Source: Burkholderia sp. MS389
Lineage (GTDB): Bacteria > Pseudomonadota > Gammaproteobacteria > Burkholderiales > Burkholderiaceae
Direction of reading: 5' to 3'
NCBI RefSeq assembly: GCF_016899425.1
Contig: NZ_CP045995.1
Span: 1,798,001 to 1,862,000 of the forward strand
Length of the DNA: 64,000 nucleotides
The translations under genes were made by a program, and so were the position numbers. The notes under the pieces were generated by a model that was not told the DNA's origin, did not search any database, and was given only the letters and a program-made list of their open reading frames with translations. Positions 8,873 to 17,264 of this stretch are shown one piece after another. Position 1 is the stretch's first letter; each line of letters starts with the position of its first letter.

Positions 8873-9085
8873 ATGTCCCGCCGCTATATCGATTGCCGCG
8901 AGTTTCCCAGCGCGACGCATTGCTCGGTCGCAATCTCCGCCGACTCCGACAACGAACTGCTGGAGGCCGCCGTTCAGCATGCGGTCTCGGTGCACCAGCA
9001 CACCGACAGCGCCGAACTGCGCACGCAACTGAAATCGCTGTTTCACGACGGCACACCGCCCGCCGACATGCCGCGGCAAGCGTAA
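8873..9085 (+). CDS. DUF1059 family small protein
   Basis: A 70-residue soluble protein opening SRRYIDCREFPSATHCSVAISADSDNELLEAAV, the pattern of the DUF1059 family, with two conserved Cys (8 and 18). The family has no established biochemical role. A strong AGGAGA ribosome site lies 6 bases before the ATG. It stands alone between a LysR gene and threonine aldolase on the opposite strand. Confidence 0.85.
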   Translation: MSRRYIDCREFPSATHCSVAISADSDNELLEAAVQHAVSVHQHTDSAELRTQLKSLFHDGTPPADMPRQA

Positions 9086-9198
9086 TCCGCCGGCACGGCA
9101 GGGTCGCCGGCAACGCGCCGCGCGCGTCACTCCTCTGCGTCTTGCGTGATGCCACGCCGCGCCGGCCCGTCGCCGGCCGGCGCATTCCGCGTAACGCG

Positions 9199-10212
9199 TT
9201 ATGCGCGACGCTGCGCGAAATACGCGCCGACCGCGCCGATAAAGGTGTCGATATCCGCGCGCGACACGTCGCAATGCGTGACGAAGCGCGACGCATACAG
9301 CATCTGCGTGAGGATCCCGCGTTCCTTCAGCCACGCCTCGAGCGGCGCGCAATCGGCTTCGGGGAATTGCGCGAACACCATGTTCGTCGCATGCGACAGC
9401 ACCTTCACCGAATCGATGCGGGCGAGGCCGGCCGCGAGATGCGCGGCATTCGCGTGATCGTCCGCGAGCCGCTCGACGTTGTGATCGAGCGCATACAGGC
9501 ACGCCGCCGCGAGAATGCCCGACTGCCGCATCCCGCCGCCCAGCACCTTGCGCCAGCGCTGCGCGCGCTCGACCAGCGCACGGCTGCCGACCAGCACCGA
9601 GCCGACCGGCGCACCGAGCCCTTTCGAGAAGCAGATCGACACGGTGTCGAACGGCGCACACAGCTCGGCGATCGGGCGCCCCGACGCGACGGCCGCGTTG
9701 CACACGCGCGCGCCGTCGAGGTGCGTGGAGAGCCCGCGGCTGCGCGCGAACGCGACGGCTTCCTGCACATAGCCTTCCGGCAACACCTGGCCGCCGATCG
9801 TGTTTTCGAGCGCGAGCAGGCGCGTGCGGGCAAAGTGATTGTCGAGCGGCTTGATCGCCGCGGCGATCTTCGCGAGCGGCAGCGTGCCGTCCGGCGCGTT
9901 CTCGATCGGTTGCGGCTGAATGCTGCCGAGCACGGCCGCGCCGCCGCCTTCGTACTTGTAGGTGTGCGCGAGCTGGCCGACGATGTACTCGTCGCCGCGC
10001 TCGCAATGCGACATCAGCGCGGCGAGGTTGCTCTGCGTGCCGCTCGGGAAGAACAGGCCGGCTTCCTTGCCGGCCCGCTCGGCCGTCACCGCCTGCAGGC
10101 GCAGGACGGTCGGGTCGTCACCCCAGACGTCGTCGCCGGTTTCGGCGGCGGTCATGGCGGCCAGCATCGCCTGGCTCGGACGTGTCACGGTATCGCTGCG
10201 TAAATCGATCAT
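9199..10212 (-). CDS. ltaE: Low-specificity L-threonine aldolase
   Basis: A 337-residue fold-type I PLP enzyme that cleaves L-threonine or L-allo-threonine to glycine and acetaldehyde. Visible features are the N-terminal IDLRSDTVTRP signature, the GDDVWGDDP loop, HLDGAR with Asp166 for the pyridine nitrogen, and SICFSKGLGAP with the Schiff-base Lys197. Length matches the family. The ATG at 10212 is the conserved start; an upstream in-frame extension of 36 codons has no similarity. It is transcribed away from the cytochrome bd operon. Confidence 0.93.
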   Translation of the reverse strand: MIDLRSDTVTRPSQAMLAAMTAAETGDDVWGDDPTVLRLQAVTAERAGKEAGLFFPSGTQSNLAALMSHCERGDEYIVGQLAHTYKYEGGGAAVLGSIQPQPIENAPDGTLPLAKIAAAIKPLDNHFARTRLLALENTIGGQVLPEGYVQEAVAFARSRGLSTHLDGARVCNAAVASGRPIAELCAPFDTVSICFSKGLGAPVGSVLVGSRALVERAQRWRKVLGGGMRQSGILAAACLYALDHNVERLADDHANAAHLAAGLARIDSVKVLSHATNMVFAQFPEADCAPLEAWLKERGILTQMLYASRFVTHCDVSRADIDTFIGAVGAYFAQRRA

Positions 10213-10598
10213 CGCTGTGCCCTGAGTAAACGCGAGCCGGAACCGATGCGCCCGGCCCTGCCGAAACGAGACTGAGAGTGTACGCAATTCGCGCGGCGCC
10301 TGCCGGCCGTCGCCGCGCACCGCGATGCCGCACGCGCGACGTCGTTCCGATGACGCGACGCGCCATATTGCCGCACGTGCGGCAGGCCGCCACGCCGCGG
10401 CCGCATGCGCCGCGAACGGCCTTCTTGATACGAATCAACGATTTATCGCGAAACAACGCACGACGGGCTGGACATCTGCGACGAGTTGGCGCATTTCGCG
10501 GTGCAACATCGCAGCCCATACTCCAGCCAACCCCGACGCCCGTCCGCCGGGGGCCGCCGGCACCCGCCGGCGGGTATCGTCAGCCTCGGTCATCTGGT
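10213..10598. other. 386-bp divergent intergenic region upstream of cydAB
   Basis: No gene is seen. Frames open across it in the cydA direction lack similarity and a ribosome site. The region contains the FNR/ANR box listed at 10425-10438 and presumably the promoters of both cydA and ltaE. Confidence 0.6.
10425..10438 (+). promoter_or_regulatory. FNR/ANR-type box
   Basis: TTGATACGAATCAA is an exact match to the FNR/ANR consensus TTGAT-N4-ATCAA. It lies about 160 bp before the cydA start codon, in the gap serving the high-affinity oxidase. This implies activation at low oxygen by a CRP/FNR-family regulator, which is typical for bd oxidases. No regulator gene is nearby. Confidence 0.8.
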
Positions 10599-12011
10599 AT
10601 GGACACCGCACTTTCGGCCCTCGATCTGGCCCGCCTGCAATTCGCGTTCACCGTCTCCTTTCACATCGTCTTCCCTGCGCTGAGCATCGGCCTCGCCAGC
10701 TTCATCGCCGTGCTCGAATATCGCTGGCTGAAGACCGGCAAGCAGTATTACAAAACCCTCTGCCTGTTCTGGTCGAAGATCTTCGCGGTCGCGTTCGGGA
10801 TGGGCGTCGTGTCCGGCGTCGTGATGAGCTATCAGTTCGGCACCAACTGGTCGGGCTTCTCGAGCTTCGCCGGCGCCGTCACCGGCCCGCTGCTGATGTA
10901 CGAGGTCATGACCGCGTTCTTCCTCGAAGCCGGCTTCCTCGGCATCATGCTGTTCGGCTGGAACCGCGTGAGCCCGCGCGCGCACTTCGGCGCGACGCTG
11001 ATGGTCGCGATCGGCACGCTGATCTCGACGTTCTGGATCCTCGCGTCGAACAGCTGGATGCAGACGCCGCAGGGCTTCGAGATCGTCGACGGCCGCGTCG
11101 TGCCGACCGACTGGTTCGCGATCATCTTCAACCCGTCGTTCCCGTACCGCCTGTTCCACATGGCGATCGCCGCGTTCATCGTCGCCGCGCTGGTGGTGGC
11201 CGCGACGGGCGCGTGGCACCTGCTGAAGGGCCGCCGCGACAAGGGCGTGAAGAAGATGTTCTCGATGGCGCTGTGGCTGCTGCTGGTGCTCGCGCCGCTG
11301 CAGGCCGTGATCGGCGACCAGCACGGCATCAACACGCTGAAGCACCAGCCCGCGAAGATCGCCGCGATCGAAGGGCTGTGGGAAACCGAAAAGGGCGGCA
11401 CCGCGCTCAACCTGTTCGGCATTCCGGACATGAAGGCGGAAACGACCCGCTACGCGGTGAAGGTGCCGCACCTCGGCAGCCTGATCCTCACGCACAGCTG
11501 GGACGGCGAGATCCGCGGGCTGAAGGCCTTCCCGCCGGAAGACCGGCCGAATTCGACGGTCGTGTTCTGGAGCTTCCGGATCATGGTCGGCCTCGGCTTC
11601 GCGATGATCGGCCTCGCCGCGCTCGCCTGGCTGCTGCGCCGCCGCGGCCGCCTGTATGAATCGAAGTGGTTCCAGCGCTTCGCGCTCGTGATGGGCCCGA
11701 CCGGTTTCGTGTCGCTGCTCGCGGGCTGGGTGACGACCGAAGCCGGCCGCCAGCCGTGGGTCGTGTATGGCGTGATGCGCACCGCGCAGGCCGTGTCGCC
11801 GCTGTCGGTGCAGCAGGTCAGCCTGTCGATGATGACGTTCGTGATCGTGTACTTCCTCGTGTTCGGCACCGGCGTGTACTACATGCTGAAGCTGATGAAG
11901 GCCGGCCCCGCGCTGCCCGACGTCAAGCACGACGACAAACCCGATACGCGCCCCGATCACACCGCGCGCCGCCCGATGTCGGCCGTCGACGAGCTGATCG
12001 AGACCGTCTGA
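10599..12011 (+). CDS. cydA: Cytochrome bd (cyanide-insensitive type) ubiquinol oxidase subunit I
   Basis: A 470-residue polytopic membrane protein, the haem-bearing subunit that oxidises ubiquinol and reduces oxygen to water. Visible ligands and channel residues include His22 in SFHIVFPALSIG, Glu102 and Glu110 in MYEVMTAFFLEAG, and His187 in LFHMAIAAF. The Q-loop is short, as in the CioA branch, which is relatively insensitive to cyanide. The ATG at 10599 is chosen because MDTALSALDLARLQFAFT is the conserved start; upstream in-frame codons look non-coding. It is the first gene of cydA-cydB-DUF2474, with 29 bp to cydB, and probably oxygen-regulated through the FNR box. Confidence 0.94.
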   Translation: MDTALSALDLARLQFAFTVSFHIVFPALSIGLASFIAVLEYRWLKTGKQYYKTLCLFWSKIFAVAFGMGVVSGVVMSYQFGTNWSGFSSFAGAVTGPLLMYEVMTAFFLEAGFLGIMLFGWNRVSPRAHFGATLMVAIGTLISTFWILASNSWMQTPQGFEIVDGRVVPTDWFAIIFNPSFPYRLFHMAIAAFIVAALVVAATGAWHLLKGRRDKGVKKMFSMALWLLLVLAPLQAVIGDQHGINTLKHQPAKIAAIEGLWETEKGGTALNLFGIPDMKAETTRYAVKVPHLGSLILTHSWDGEIRGLKAFPPEDRPNSTVVFWSFRIMVGLGFAMIGLAALAWLLRRRGRLYESKWFQRFALVMGPTGFVSLLAGWVTTEAGRQPWVVYGVMRTAQAVSPLSVQQVSLSMMTFVIVYFLVFGTGVYYMLKLMKAGPALPDVKHDDKPDTRPDHTARRPMSAVDELIETV

Positions 12012-12040
12012 GCCCACCCCATTCGCAAACGAGAAAACCT

Positions 12041-13048
12041 ATGGACGTCACCGTAATCTGGGCCGCGATCATCGCATTGGGGCTTTTCATGTACGTCGTG
12101 CTCGACGGCTTCGACCTCGGCATCGGCATCGTCTTCCCGTTCTTCCCGGACGAGCAGGAACGCGACCTGATGATGAACACGGTCGCGCCCGTGTGGGACG
12201 GCAACGAGACGTGGCTCGTGCTCGGCGGCGCCGGGCTGTTCGCGGTGTTCCCGGTCGTCTATTCGACCGTGCTGTCGGCGCTGTACCTGCCGCTGATCTT
12301 CATGCTGGTGTGCCTGATCTTCCGCGGCGTGTCGTTCGAGATCCGCGCGAAGGCGCGGCGCACGAAGCAGCTGTGGGATCTCGCGTTCATCGGCGGCTCG
12401 GCCGGCGCGACGCTGTTCCAGGGGATCGCGCTCGGCGCGTTCCTGCAGGGCATCGACGTGAAGGACGGCGTGTACGCCGGCGGCGCGTTCGACTGGCTCA
12501 CGCCGTTCAGCCTGCTGACGGGCCTCGGCCTGATCGCGACCTACGCGCTGCTCGGCTGCTGCTGGCTCGTCGCGAAGACCGAAGGCGACCTGCAGCGCCG
12601 CCTGCATCGCGTCGTGTGGCCGCTGACCGTCGTGCTGCTCGGCTTCATCGCGGTGATCAGCCTGTGGACGCCGCTGCAGGATCCGGCCATCGCGCAGCGC
12701 TGGTTCGATTCGGGGTTGTTCTGGCGCCTGCTGCCGGTGCCGTTCCTGGTGGCCGCGTGCGCGGCGTGGATGCGGCGCGCGGTGCGCGACCGGCACGACA
12801 TGACGCCGTTCGTGCTCGCGCTGGCGCTGGTGCTGCTCGGCTACGTCGGCCTGCTCGTCACGCTGTTCCCGTATGCGATTCCGCAGACGATGACGATCTG
12901 GGAAGCGGCGGCGCCGCGTTCGAGCCAGACCTTCACGCTGGTCGGCGCAGCGGTTATCCTCCCGATCATCATCGCCTACACGACGATGGGCTATTGGGTA
13001 TTCCGAGGCAAGGTGCGCCATGAAGACCAGCATTACTACCACCACTGA
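12041..13048 (+). CDS. cydB: Cytochrome bd ubiquinol oxidase subunit II
   Basis: A 335-residue membrane protein with the subunit II signatures YVVLDGFDLGIGI near the N-terminus and VAPVWDGNETWLV around residues 48-60, plus eight to nine hydrophobic helices. It forms the heterodimer with CydA. The 3' end overlaps the start of the small DUF2474 gene by 29 bases, which implies translational coupling. The ATG at 12041 follows GAGAAAACCT, a modest ribosome site. Confidence 0.94.
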   Translation: MDVTVIWAAIIALGLFMYVVLDGFDLGIGIVFPFFPDEQERDLMMNTVAPVWDGNETWLVLGGAGLFAVFPVVYSTVLSALYLPLIFMLVCLIFRGVSFEIRAKARRTKQLWDLAFIGGSAGATLFQGIALGAFLQGIDVKDGVYAGGAFDWLTPFSLLTGLGLIATYALLGCCWLVAKTEGDLQRRLHRVVWPLTVVLLGFIAVISLWTPLQDPAIAQRWFDSGLFWRLLPVPFLVAACAAWMRRAVRDRHDMTPFVLALALVLLGYVGLLVTLFPYAIPQTMTIWEAAAPRSSQTFTLVGAAVILPIIIAYTTMGYWVFRGKVRHEDQHYYHH

Positions 13049-13199
13049 TTCCACCGCCGGCCAGCCCGGCGCGCCGCGGCCGCGGATGCGCGGCTGGATG
13101 TGGTTCGTCGTTCTGTGGGCGGGCGGCGTGATCGGCGCCGTCACGCTCGGCTATGCGTTCAAGATCTTCATGAACCTGACGCTGTTTGCGGTGAAGTAG
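13020..13199 (+). CDS. DUF2474 small membrane subunit of cytochrome bd (CydX-like)
   Basis: A 59-residue protein too short for many annotation cut-offs. It has a polar, Thr/Pro-rich first 24 residues, then a single membrane helix (WMWFVVLWAGGVIGAVTLGYAF) and a short tail. DUF2474 genes sit directly after cydB in the cyanide-insensitive oxidase operons, in the position of CydX, which stabilises the haem-bearing subunit; the accessory role is inferred from that. Its ATG lies inside cydB, 29 bases before the end of that gene, in a different frame. A perfect terminator follows immediately. Confidence 0.85.
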   Translation: MKTSITTTTDSTAGQPGAPRPRMRGWMWFVVLWAGGVIGAVTLGYAFKIFMNLTLFAVK

Positions 13200-13205
13200 G
13201 CGGAG

Positions 13206-13244
13206 CGGCCGCCCGGTCGAACGATGGACCGGGCGGCCGTTTTG
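13206..13244 (+). terminator. Terminator of the cyd operon
   Basis: Perfect 13-base arms CGGCCGCCCGGTC and GACCGGGCGGCCG with an 8-base loop are followed by TTTT, starting 7 bases after the DUF2474 stop. Confidence 0.9.
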
Positions 13245-13410
13245 TCGTGGATGGCTGCGGCTTCAGCCGGATGCATCAAGCCGAACAACGCATGAATCCG
13301 CCATTTGGGCAGAAATCCATACAAATCACATCGCCGATGTGAACGAAATATATAGATTTCTACCGAAATACGAACCACGCGGCTGAATCACCCCACCGCG
13401 CACTGCGCGT

Positions 13411-13605
13411 CTACCCCCGCCCGCGCAACGCCGCTTCGATCTTGCGATCGGTCTTGTACTGGCTCAGCGCATACACCGACCAGATCGCGGCCGGCAGCCA
13501 GCCGATGATCGTGAGTTGCAGGAGCAGGCAGATGATCCCGGCGATCGGGCGGCCGATCGTGAAGAACTGGAACCACGGGAGCAGCAGAGCAAGCAAAAGG
13601 CGCAT
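13411..13605 (-). CDS. YqaE/Pmp3 family small membrane protein
   Basis: A 64-residue protein with two hydrophobic helices around the IGRPIAGIICLLLQLTIIGWLPAAIWSVYAL core of the Pmp3/UPF0057 family, with a charged C-terminus. Members are stress-linked membrane proteins that affect membrane potential in yeast and plants; the bacterial role is unclear. The ATG at 13605 follows GAGAGGATC. The 166 bp between this gene and the cyd terminator hold no other gene. Confidence 0.8.
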   Translation of the reverse strand: MRLLLALLLPWFQFFTIGRPIAGIICLLLQLTIIGWLPAAIWSVYALSQYKTDRKIEAALRGRG

Positions 13606-13725
13606 GAACGATCCTCTCGGTACGTCGTTGAACGGGTGACACCCGGCCAATATGGCGGGTTGCGCGCCCCGTTTCAAGCCCGGCCACGACGCTCGTCGCG
13701 CGAAACCCCGTGCCGATCCGCCTCG

Positions 13726-14253
13726 CTACGCCGAATCGGCCAGCCACTGCGCGACGCGCGCGACGAGCCGATCTGCTTCGTCGAAGCACTCGACGCCCGC
13801 GACCTGCGGCGCACCGCAAATCGTGAACACCGGCTTGCCCCACTGCAACCCGAGCGCGATTTCGGACAGCGTGCCGAGCCCGCCGCCGACCGCGATCAGG
13901 CACACCGACGCACGTGCAACCAGCGCATTGCGCGTGATGCCGAGCCCGGTCGGCAGCGCGACGCTCAGGTACGGATTCGCCAGCGCGGCGTCGTCTTCCG
14001 GCAACAGCCCGATCGCGCAGCCGCCGGCCGCGTGCGCACCGCGCGCGGCGGCCTCCATCACGCCCTGCTTGCCGCCGCCGACGAGCGCGACGCCCGTCGC
14101 CGCCACCGCGTGCGCGATCCGTTCCGCGACGCGCATCTGTTCATCCGTCGCGTCGCGCGGGCCGATCACGCCGACCGGCATCCGGTGCCGGTGCGTGCCG
14201 CGTTGCCGTTGCGCGAGTCGCGCGAGCGCGTCGCGCGCCGGTTCGGACCACAC
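13726..14253 (-). CDS. TIGR00725/LOG-like Rossmann-fold protein
   Basis: About 175 residues with a SLOG/lysine-decarboxylase-like nucleotide-binding fold: VGVIGPRDAT, GVALVGGGKQGVMEAAARGA, and AVGGGLGTLSE, a variant of the PGGxGTxxE signature. Related LOG proteins hydrolyse cytokinin nucleotides, while TIGR00725 members are uncharacterised. The start is uncertain: a GTG at 14253 lies 4 bases after the permease stop, an ATG at 14181 matches the usual family start, and a TTG at 14298 would overlap the permease. It is the last gene of the ABC importer operon, an unusual partner. Confidence 0.72.
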   Translation of the reverse strand: MWSEPARDALARLAQRQRGTHRHRMPVGVIGPRDATDEQMRVAERIAHAVAATGVALVGGGKQGVMEAAARGAHAAGGCAIGLLPEDDAALANPYLSVALPTGLGITRNALVARASVCLIAVGGGLGTLSEIALGLQWGKPVFTICGAPQVAGVECFDEADRLVARVAQWLADSA

Positions 14254-14257
14254 GCTT

Positions 14258-15088
14258 TCAATGACGCCGTTGCCGAACAAGGCCTTCCCCCAGTGCAAGA
14301 ACGCAGGTACAGATGGCCGTCAGCACGATCGACAGCACGGCCGCCTGCGAGAAATCGGTTTGCCCGTCCGACAGCTTCAAATACATCAGCAGCGGCAGGA
14401 TGTTGATCTGCGTGCCGGCCAGCGCGAGCGCCGTGCCGTACGTGCCGAGCGCGATCGCAGTCACGAGGCACCACGCGGACGCGACCGACGGCCACAGCTC
14501 GCGCCACGCGACGTCGAGCCATGCGCGCCACGGCCGCGCGCCGAGCGTCAGCGCCGCCTCGAGCGGCCGCCGGTCGAGATTCGCGAGCGTCGGGTAGATC
14601 ATCAGCGCGACGCGCGGGATCAGGTAGTACGCATAGGCGACCGCGAGCCCCGGCATCGTGTAGATCGCGCCGCCGACCACGGTCGGATCGGCGCCCAGCG
14701 CGGCCAGCAGCGTGGTCACGAAGCCCGCGCGGCCGAATGCGAGGATGAACCCGTACGCGATCACCAGCCCGGAAAACGCCAGCGGCACGCCGAGCAGCGC
14801 GAGCGACCAGTGGCGACGGGCCGGCGACTGTCCGGCGAGCGCGAACGCGACCGGCACGCCGACGGCGACCGACAGCGTGCCGGCGCCCACCGCCAGCGCC
14901 AGCGAGCGCGCGATCGCATCGGCGACGAGCGGATCGCGCCACACCGCCGCGAACGCGCGGCCGCCGCCCGCGCATGCCGCATCGACGAGCGCGGCCAGCG
15001 GCAGCACGAAGCACACCGCGAGCAATGCGGCCGCGGGCAGCGCGCCGAAACGGCGCAGCACGCCGCGCTCGGGTAAGGAAGCCTGCAT
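14258..15088 (-). CDS. ABC transporter permease (binding-protein-dependent)
   Basis: A 276-residue inner-membrane protein with about six hydrophobic helices and the EAA-type cytoplasmic loop (EAALTLGARPWRAWLDVAWRELWPS, about residues 175-200) that contacts the ATPase. It belongs to the Fe3+/spermidine/phosphonate-type importer permeases. A good AAGGGGCG ribosome site precedes the ATG at 15088. It lies 10 bp after the binding-protein gene and pairs with the second permease at 17265. Confidence 0.88.
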   Translation of the reverse strand: MQASLPERGVLRRFGALPAAALLAVCFVLPLAALVDAACAGGGRAFAAVWRDPLVADAIARSLALAVGAGTLSVAVGVPVAFALAGQSPARRHWSLALLGVPLAFSGLVIAYGFILAFGRAGFVTTLLAALGADPTVVGGAIYTMPGLAVAYAYYLIPRVALMIYPTLANLDRRPLEAALTLGARPWRAWLDVAWRELWPSVASAWCLVTAIALGTYGTALALAGTQINILPLLMYLKLSDGQTDFSQAAVLSIVLTAICTCVLALGEGLVRQRRH

Positions 15089-15098
15089 CCCGCGCCCC

Positions 15099-16187
15099 TT
15101 ACTGGCCGAGCGTGGCCTGCGACCAGAACTGGTCGACCTCGGCCTTGCGCGCCGCCGCCTTCGCGACATCGAGCGGGCGCACCTGCGGCGCGTTCGGCAG
15201 CTTCGCCGCCACGTCCGCCGCGACCGGCGTGCCCGGCACCGCCGGACGCACATAGCCTTGCGCGAACAGCGCCTGGCCGACGTCGCTCATCACGAGGTTG
15301 AGCCAGAGCTGCGCGGCGGACGGATTCGGGCCGTTCTTCACGAGACTCATCGCATACGGCGCCGACACGCTGCCGTCCTGCGGAATCACGACGTCGGCCG
15401 CGTCGCCCATGCCGTCCGCGTACTTCGCCTTGAGGCCGTCGTTCTCGTAGCCGATCAGGATCGGAATCTCGCCCTTCACGAACTTCGCGTACGGCGTCGT
15501 GCCCTCCACGCGCAGCACGTTGCCGGCCTGCTTCAGCTTGCCGAAGAAGTCGGCGCCCGGCTTTGGGTTCTCGACGCTGCCGCCGTTCGCATACGCGGCC
15601 GCGAACACCGCGACCTGGCCCTGCCCGGTCGAGCGCGGGTCGAGATAGACCACCGCGTTGCGGTACTCGGGCTTCAGCAGGTCGGACCAGCGCTGCGGTA
15701 CGTTCTTGACGAGCTTCCGGTTGACGAGGAACGCGATGTTCAGCGAATGCACGGCGAACCAGCGGGCGTCGGGCGCGCGGAACACGCCCGGCAGCTTGTC
15801 GAAGTTGACCGGCCGGAACGGCGCGACGACGTCCTTGCCGGCGGCATCGAGCGCCGACGCCGCGAAGTAGTACGCTGTATCGGCCTGCGGACGGCGGCGC
15901 GACTTGTCGAGCGCGACGACGGTCGCGGCCGAGCCGATGTCGTTGTACGTGATCTCGACCTTCGGGTAGCGCTTGCGGAATTCGGCGAACAGCGCCTTCC
16001 AGTTCGCCCATTCGGGGCCGGTGTCGAACGACACGACGAGCCCTTCGTCGGCCGCCTTCGCGTACAACGCGTCTTCGCCCGGATACAGCGGCGCGGCCTG
16101 CGCCGCCGCGCAGGAAAGCGCCGCGAGCGCGCACAGCGCCAGCACGCGGGCGCGCATGGCCTTCACAAAAAGGGAGCCTGCAAGCAT
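15099..16187 (-). CDS. ABC transporter periplasmic substrate-binding protein
   Basis: A 362-residue family-1 extracellular solute-binding protein. The N-terminus is an export signal (positive MRAR, hydrophobic stretch, AAAQA cleavage), then LYAKAADEGLVVSFDTGPEWANW and the KYPKVEITYNDIGSA start of the binding lobe. The class includes Fe3+, spermidine/putrescine and 2-aminoethylphosphonate binders, and the ligand cannot be told from sequence. The ATG at 16187 has GGAGATT upstream; an internal ATG at 16157 would give a shorter signal. It sits 26 bp after the ATPase gene. Confidence 0.88.
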   Translation of the reverse strand: MLAGSLFVKAMRARVLALCALAALSCAAAQAAPLYPGEDALYAKAADEGLVVSFDTGPEWANWKALFAEFRKRYPKVEITYNDIGSAATVVALDKSRRRPQADTAYYFAASALDAAGKDVVAPFRPVNFDKLPGVFRAPDARWFAVHSLNIAFLVNRKLVKNVPQRWSDLLKPEYRNAVVYLDPRSTGQGQVAVFAAAYANGGSVENPKPGADFFGKLKQAGNVLRVEGTTPYAKFVKGEIPILIGYENDGLKAKYADGMGDAADVVIPQDGSVSAPYAMSLVKNGPNPSAAQLWLNLVMSDVGQALFAQGYVRPAVPGTPVAADVAAKLPNAPQVRPLDVAKAAARKAEVDQFWSQATLGQ

Positions 16188-16213
16188 CGTGAATCTCCGT
16201 TGAACGAAAGAGG

Positions 16214-17257
16214 TCATTGCGCGGCCGGCGACGCCGGCAGCACGAGCAGATGGCAAGGGTCGATCGCGATGCTGCGCGCGGCGGGCTCGCGCCCTTCGCA
16301 CAGCAGCACGTCGGCCGAGCCGTCCGGAATGAAGTCGTAGCGCTGCGTCGCGCCGAAATAGCGCACGTCCCCGCGACGGCCGTCGATGCGGTTCGCGCTG
16401 TGCCCCGGCGGATCGGCCTGCACGTGTTCGGGTCGCACCAGCACCTCGATCTCCGCGCCCGGCCGGTGCTCGCCCGTTTCCGCGCGCAGCGTCGCGAAAC
16501 GCACGTCGACGGTGCCGTGCGCGAGCACACGGCCGCGCAGCAGCGTCGAATGCCCGACGAAGCGCGCGACCTGCGCGGTCGCCGGGCGCTCGTACAGGTC
16601 GCGCGGCGTGCCGGCCTGCAGCACGCGGCCGCCGTCGACGATCGCGACGCGGTCGGCCATGCTCAACGCTTCGTCCTGGTCGTGCGTGACGAACAACGTC
16701 GTCGCGCCGCAGGCGCGCTGCAGTGCACGGATCTCGTCGCGCAACTGATGACGGATGCCGGCATCGAGCGCCGCCAGCGGCTCGTCGAGCAGCAGCAGCT
16801 TCGGTTCGATCACGAGCGCCCGCGCGAGCGCGACGCGTTGCTGCTGTCCGCCGGACAGCATCGCGATGCCGCGCGTCGCATGCGCGGACAACCCGACCCG
16901 CTCGAGCATGTCCAGCGCGCGCCGGCGCCGCACGTCGGCCGCGACGCCTCGCATCCGCAGCCCGTACGCGACGTTGTCGACGACCGACAGGTTCGGAAAC
17001 AGCGCGTAGTGCTGGAACACCATCCCCACTTCGCGCCGCCACACGGGCACGCCGGCCACGTCGTCGCCGCCGATCGCGATGCGGCCGCGCCAGCCGTCGA
17101 GCAGCCCGGCCGCGAGCCGCAGCAGCGTGGATTTGCCGGACCCGCTGCGCCCCATCACCGCGAGCAGTTCGCCCTGCGCGGCCGACAGCGTGATGTCGTC
17201 GACGCCATGACGGGCGCCCGGATACTGAAAGCTGACGTGTTCGAATTCGAGGCTCAT
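16214..17257 (-). CDS. ABC transporter ATP-binding protein
   Basis: A 347-residue ATPase with Walker A GRSGSGKS (36-43), Q-loop VFQHYALFPNL, signature LSGGQQQRVALARAL, Walker B LLLLDEPLAALD, and a switch His in FVTHDQDEAL. The C-terminal 110 residues form a TOBE-like regulatory domain (EVLVRPEHV). This PotA/FbpC-type layout fits import of polyamine, ferric iron or phosphonate. It starts 7 bp after the upstream permease stop, so the genes are tightly coupled. Confidence 0.92.
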   Translation of the reverse strand: MSLEFEHVSFQYPGARHGVDDITLSAAQGELLAVMGRSGSGKSTLLRLAAGLLDGWRGRIAIGGDDVAGVPVWRREVGMVFQHYALFPNLSVVDNVAYGLRMRGVAADVRRRRALDMLERVGLSAHATRGIAMLSGGQQQRVALARALVIEPKLLLLDEPLAALDAGIRHQLRDEIRALQRACGATTLFVTHDQDEALSMADRVAIVDGGRVLQAGTPRDLYERPATAQVARFVGHSTLLRGRVLAHGTVDVRFATLRAETGEHRPGAEIEVLVRPEHVQADPPGHSANRIDGRRGDVRYFGATQRYDFIPDGSADVLLCEGREPAARSIAIDPCHLLVLPASPAAQ

Positions 17258-17264
17258 GGATGAC

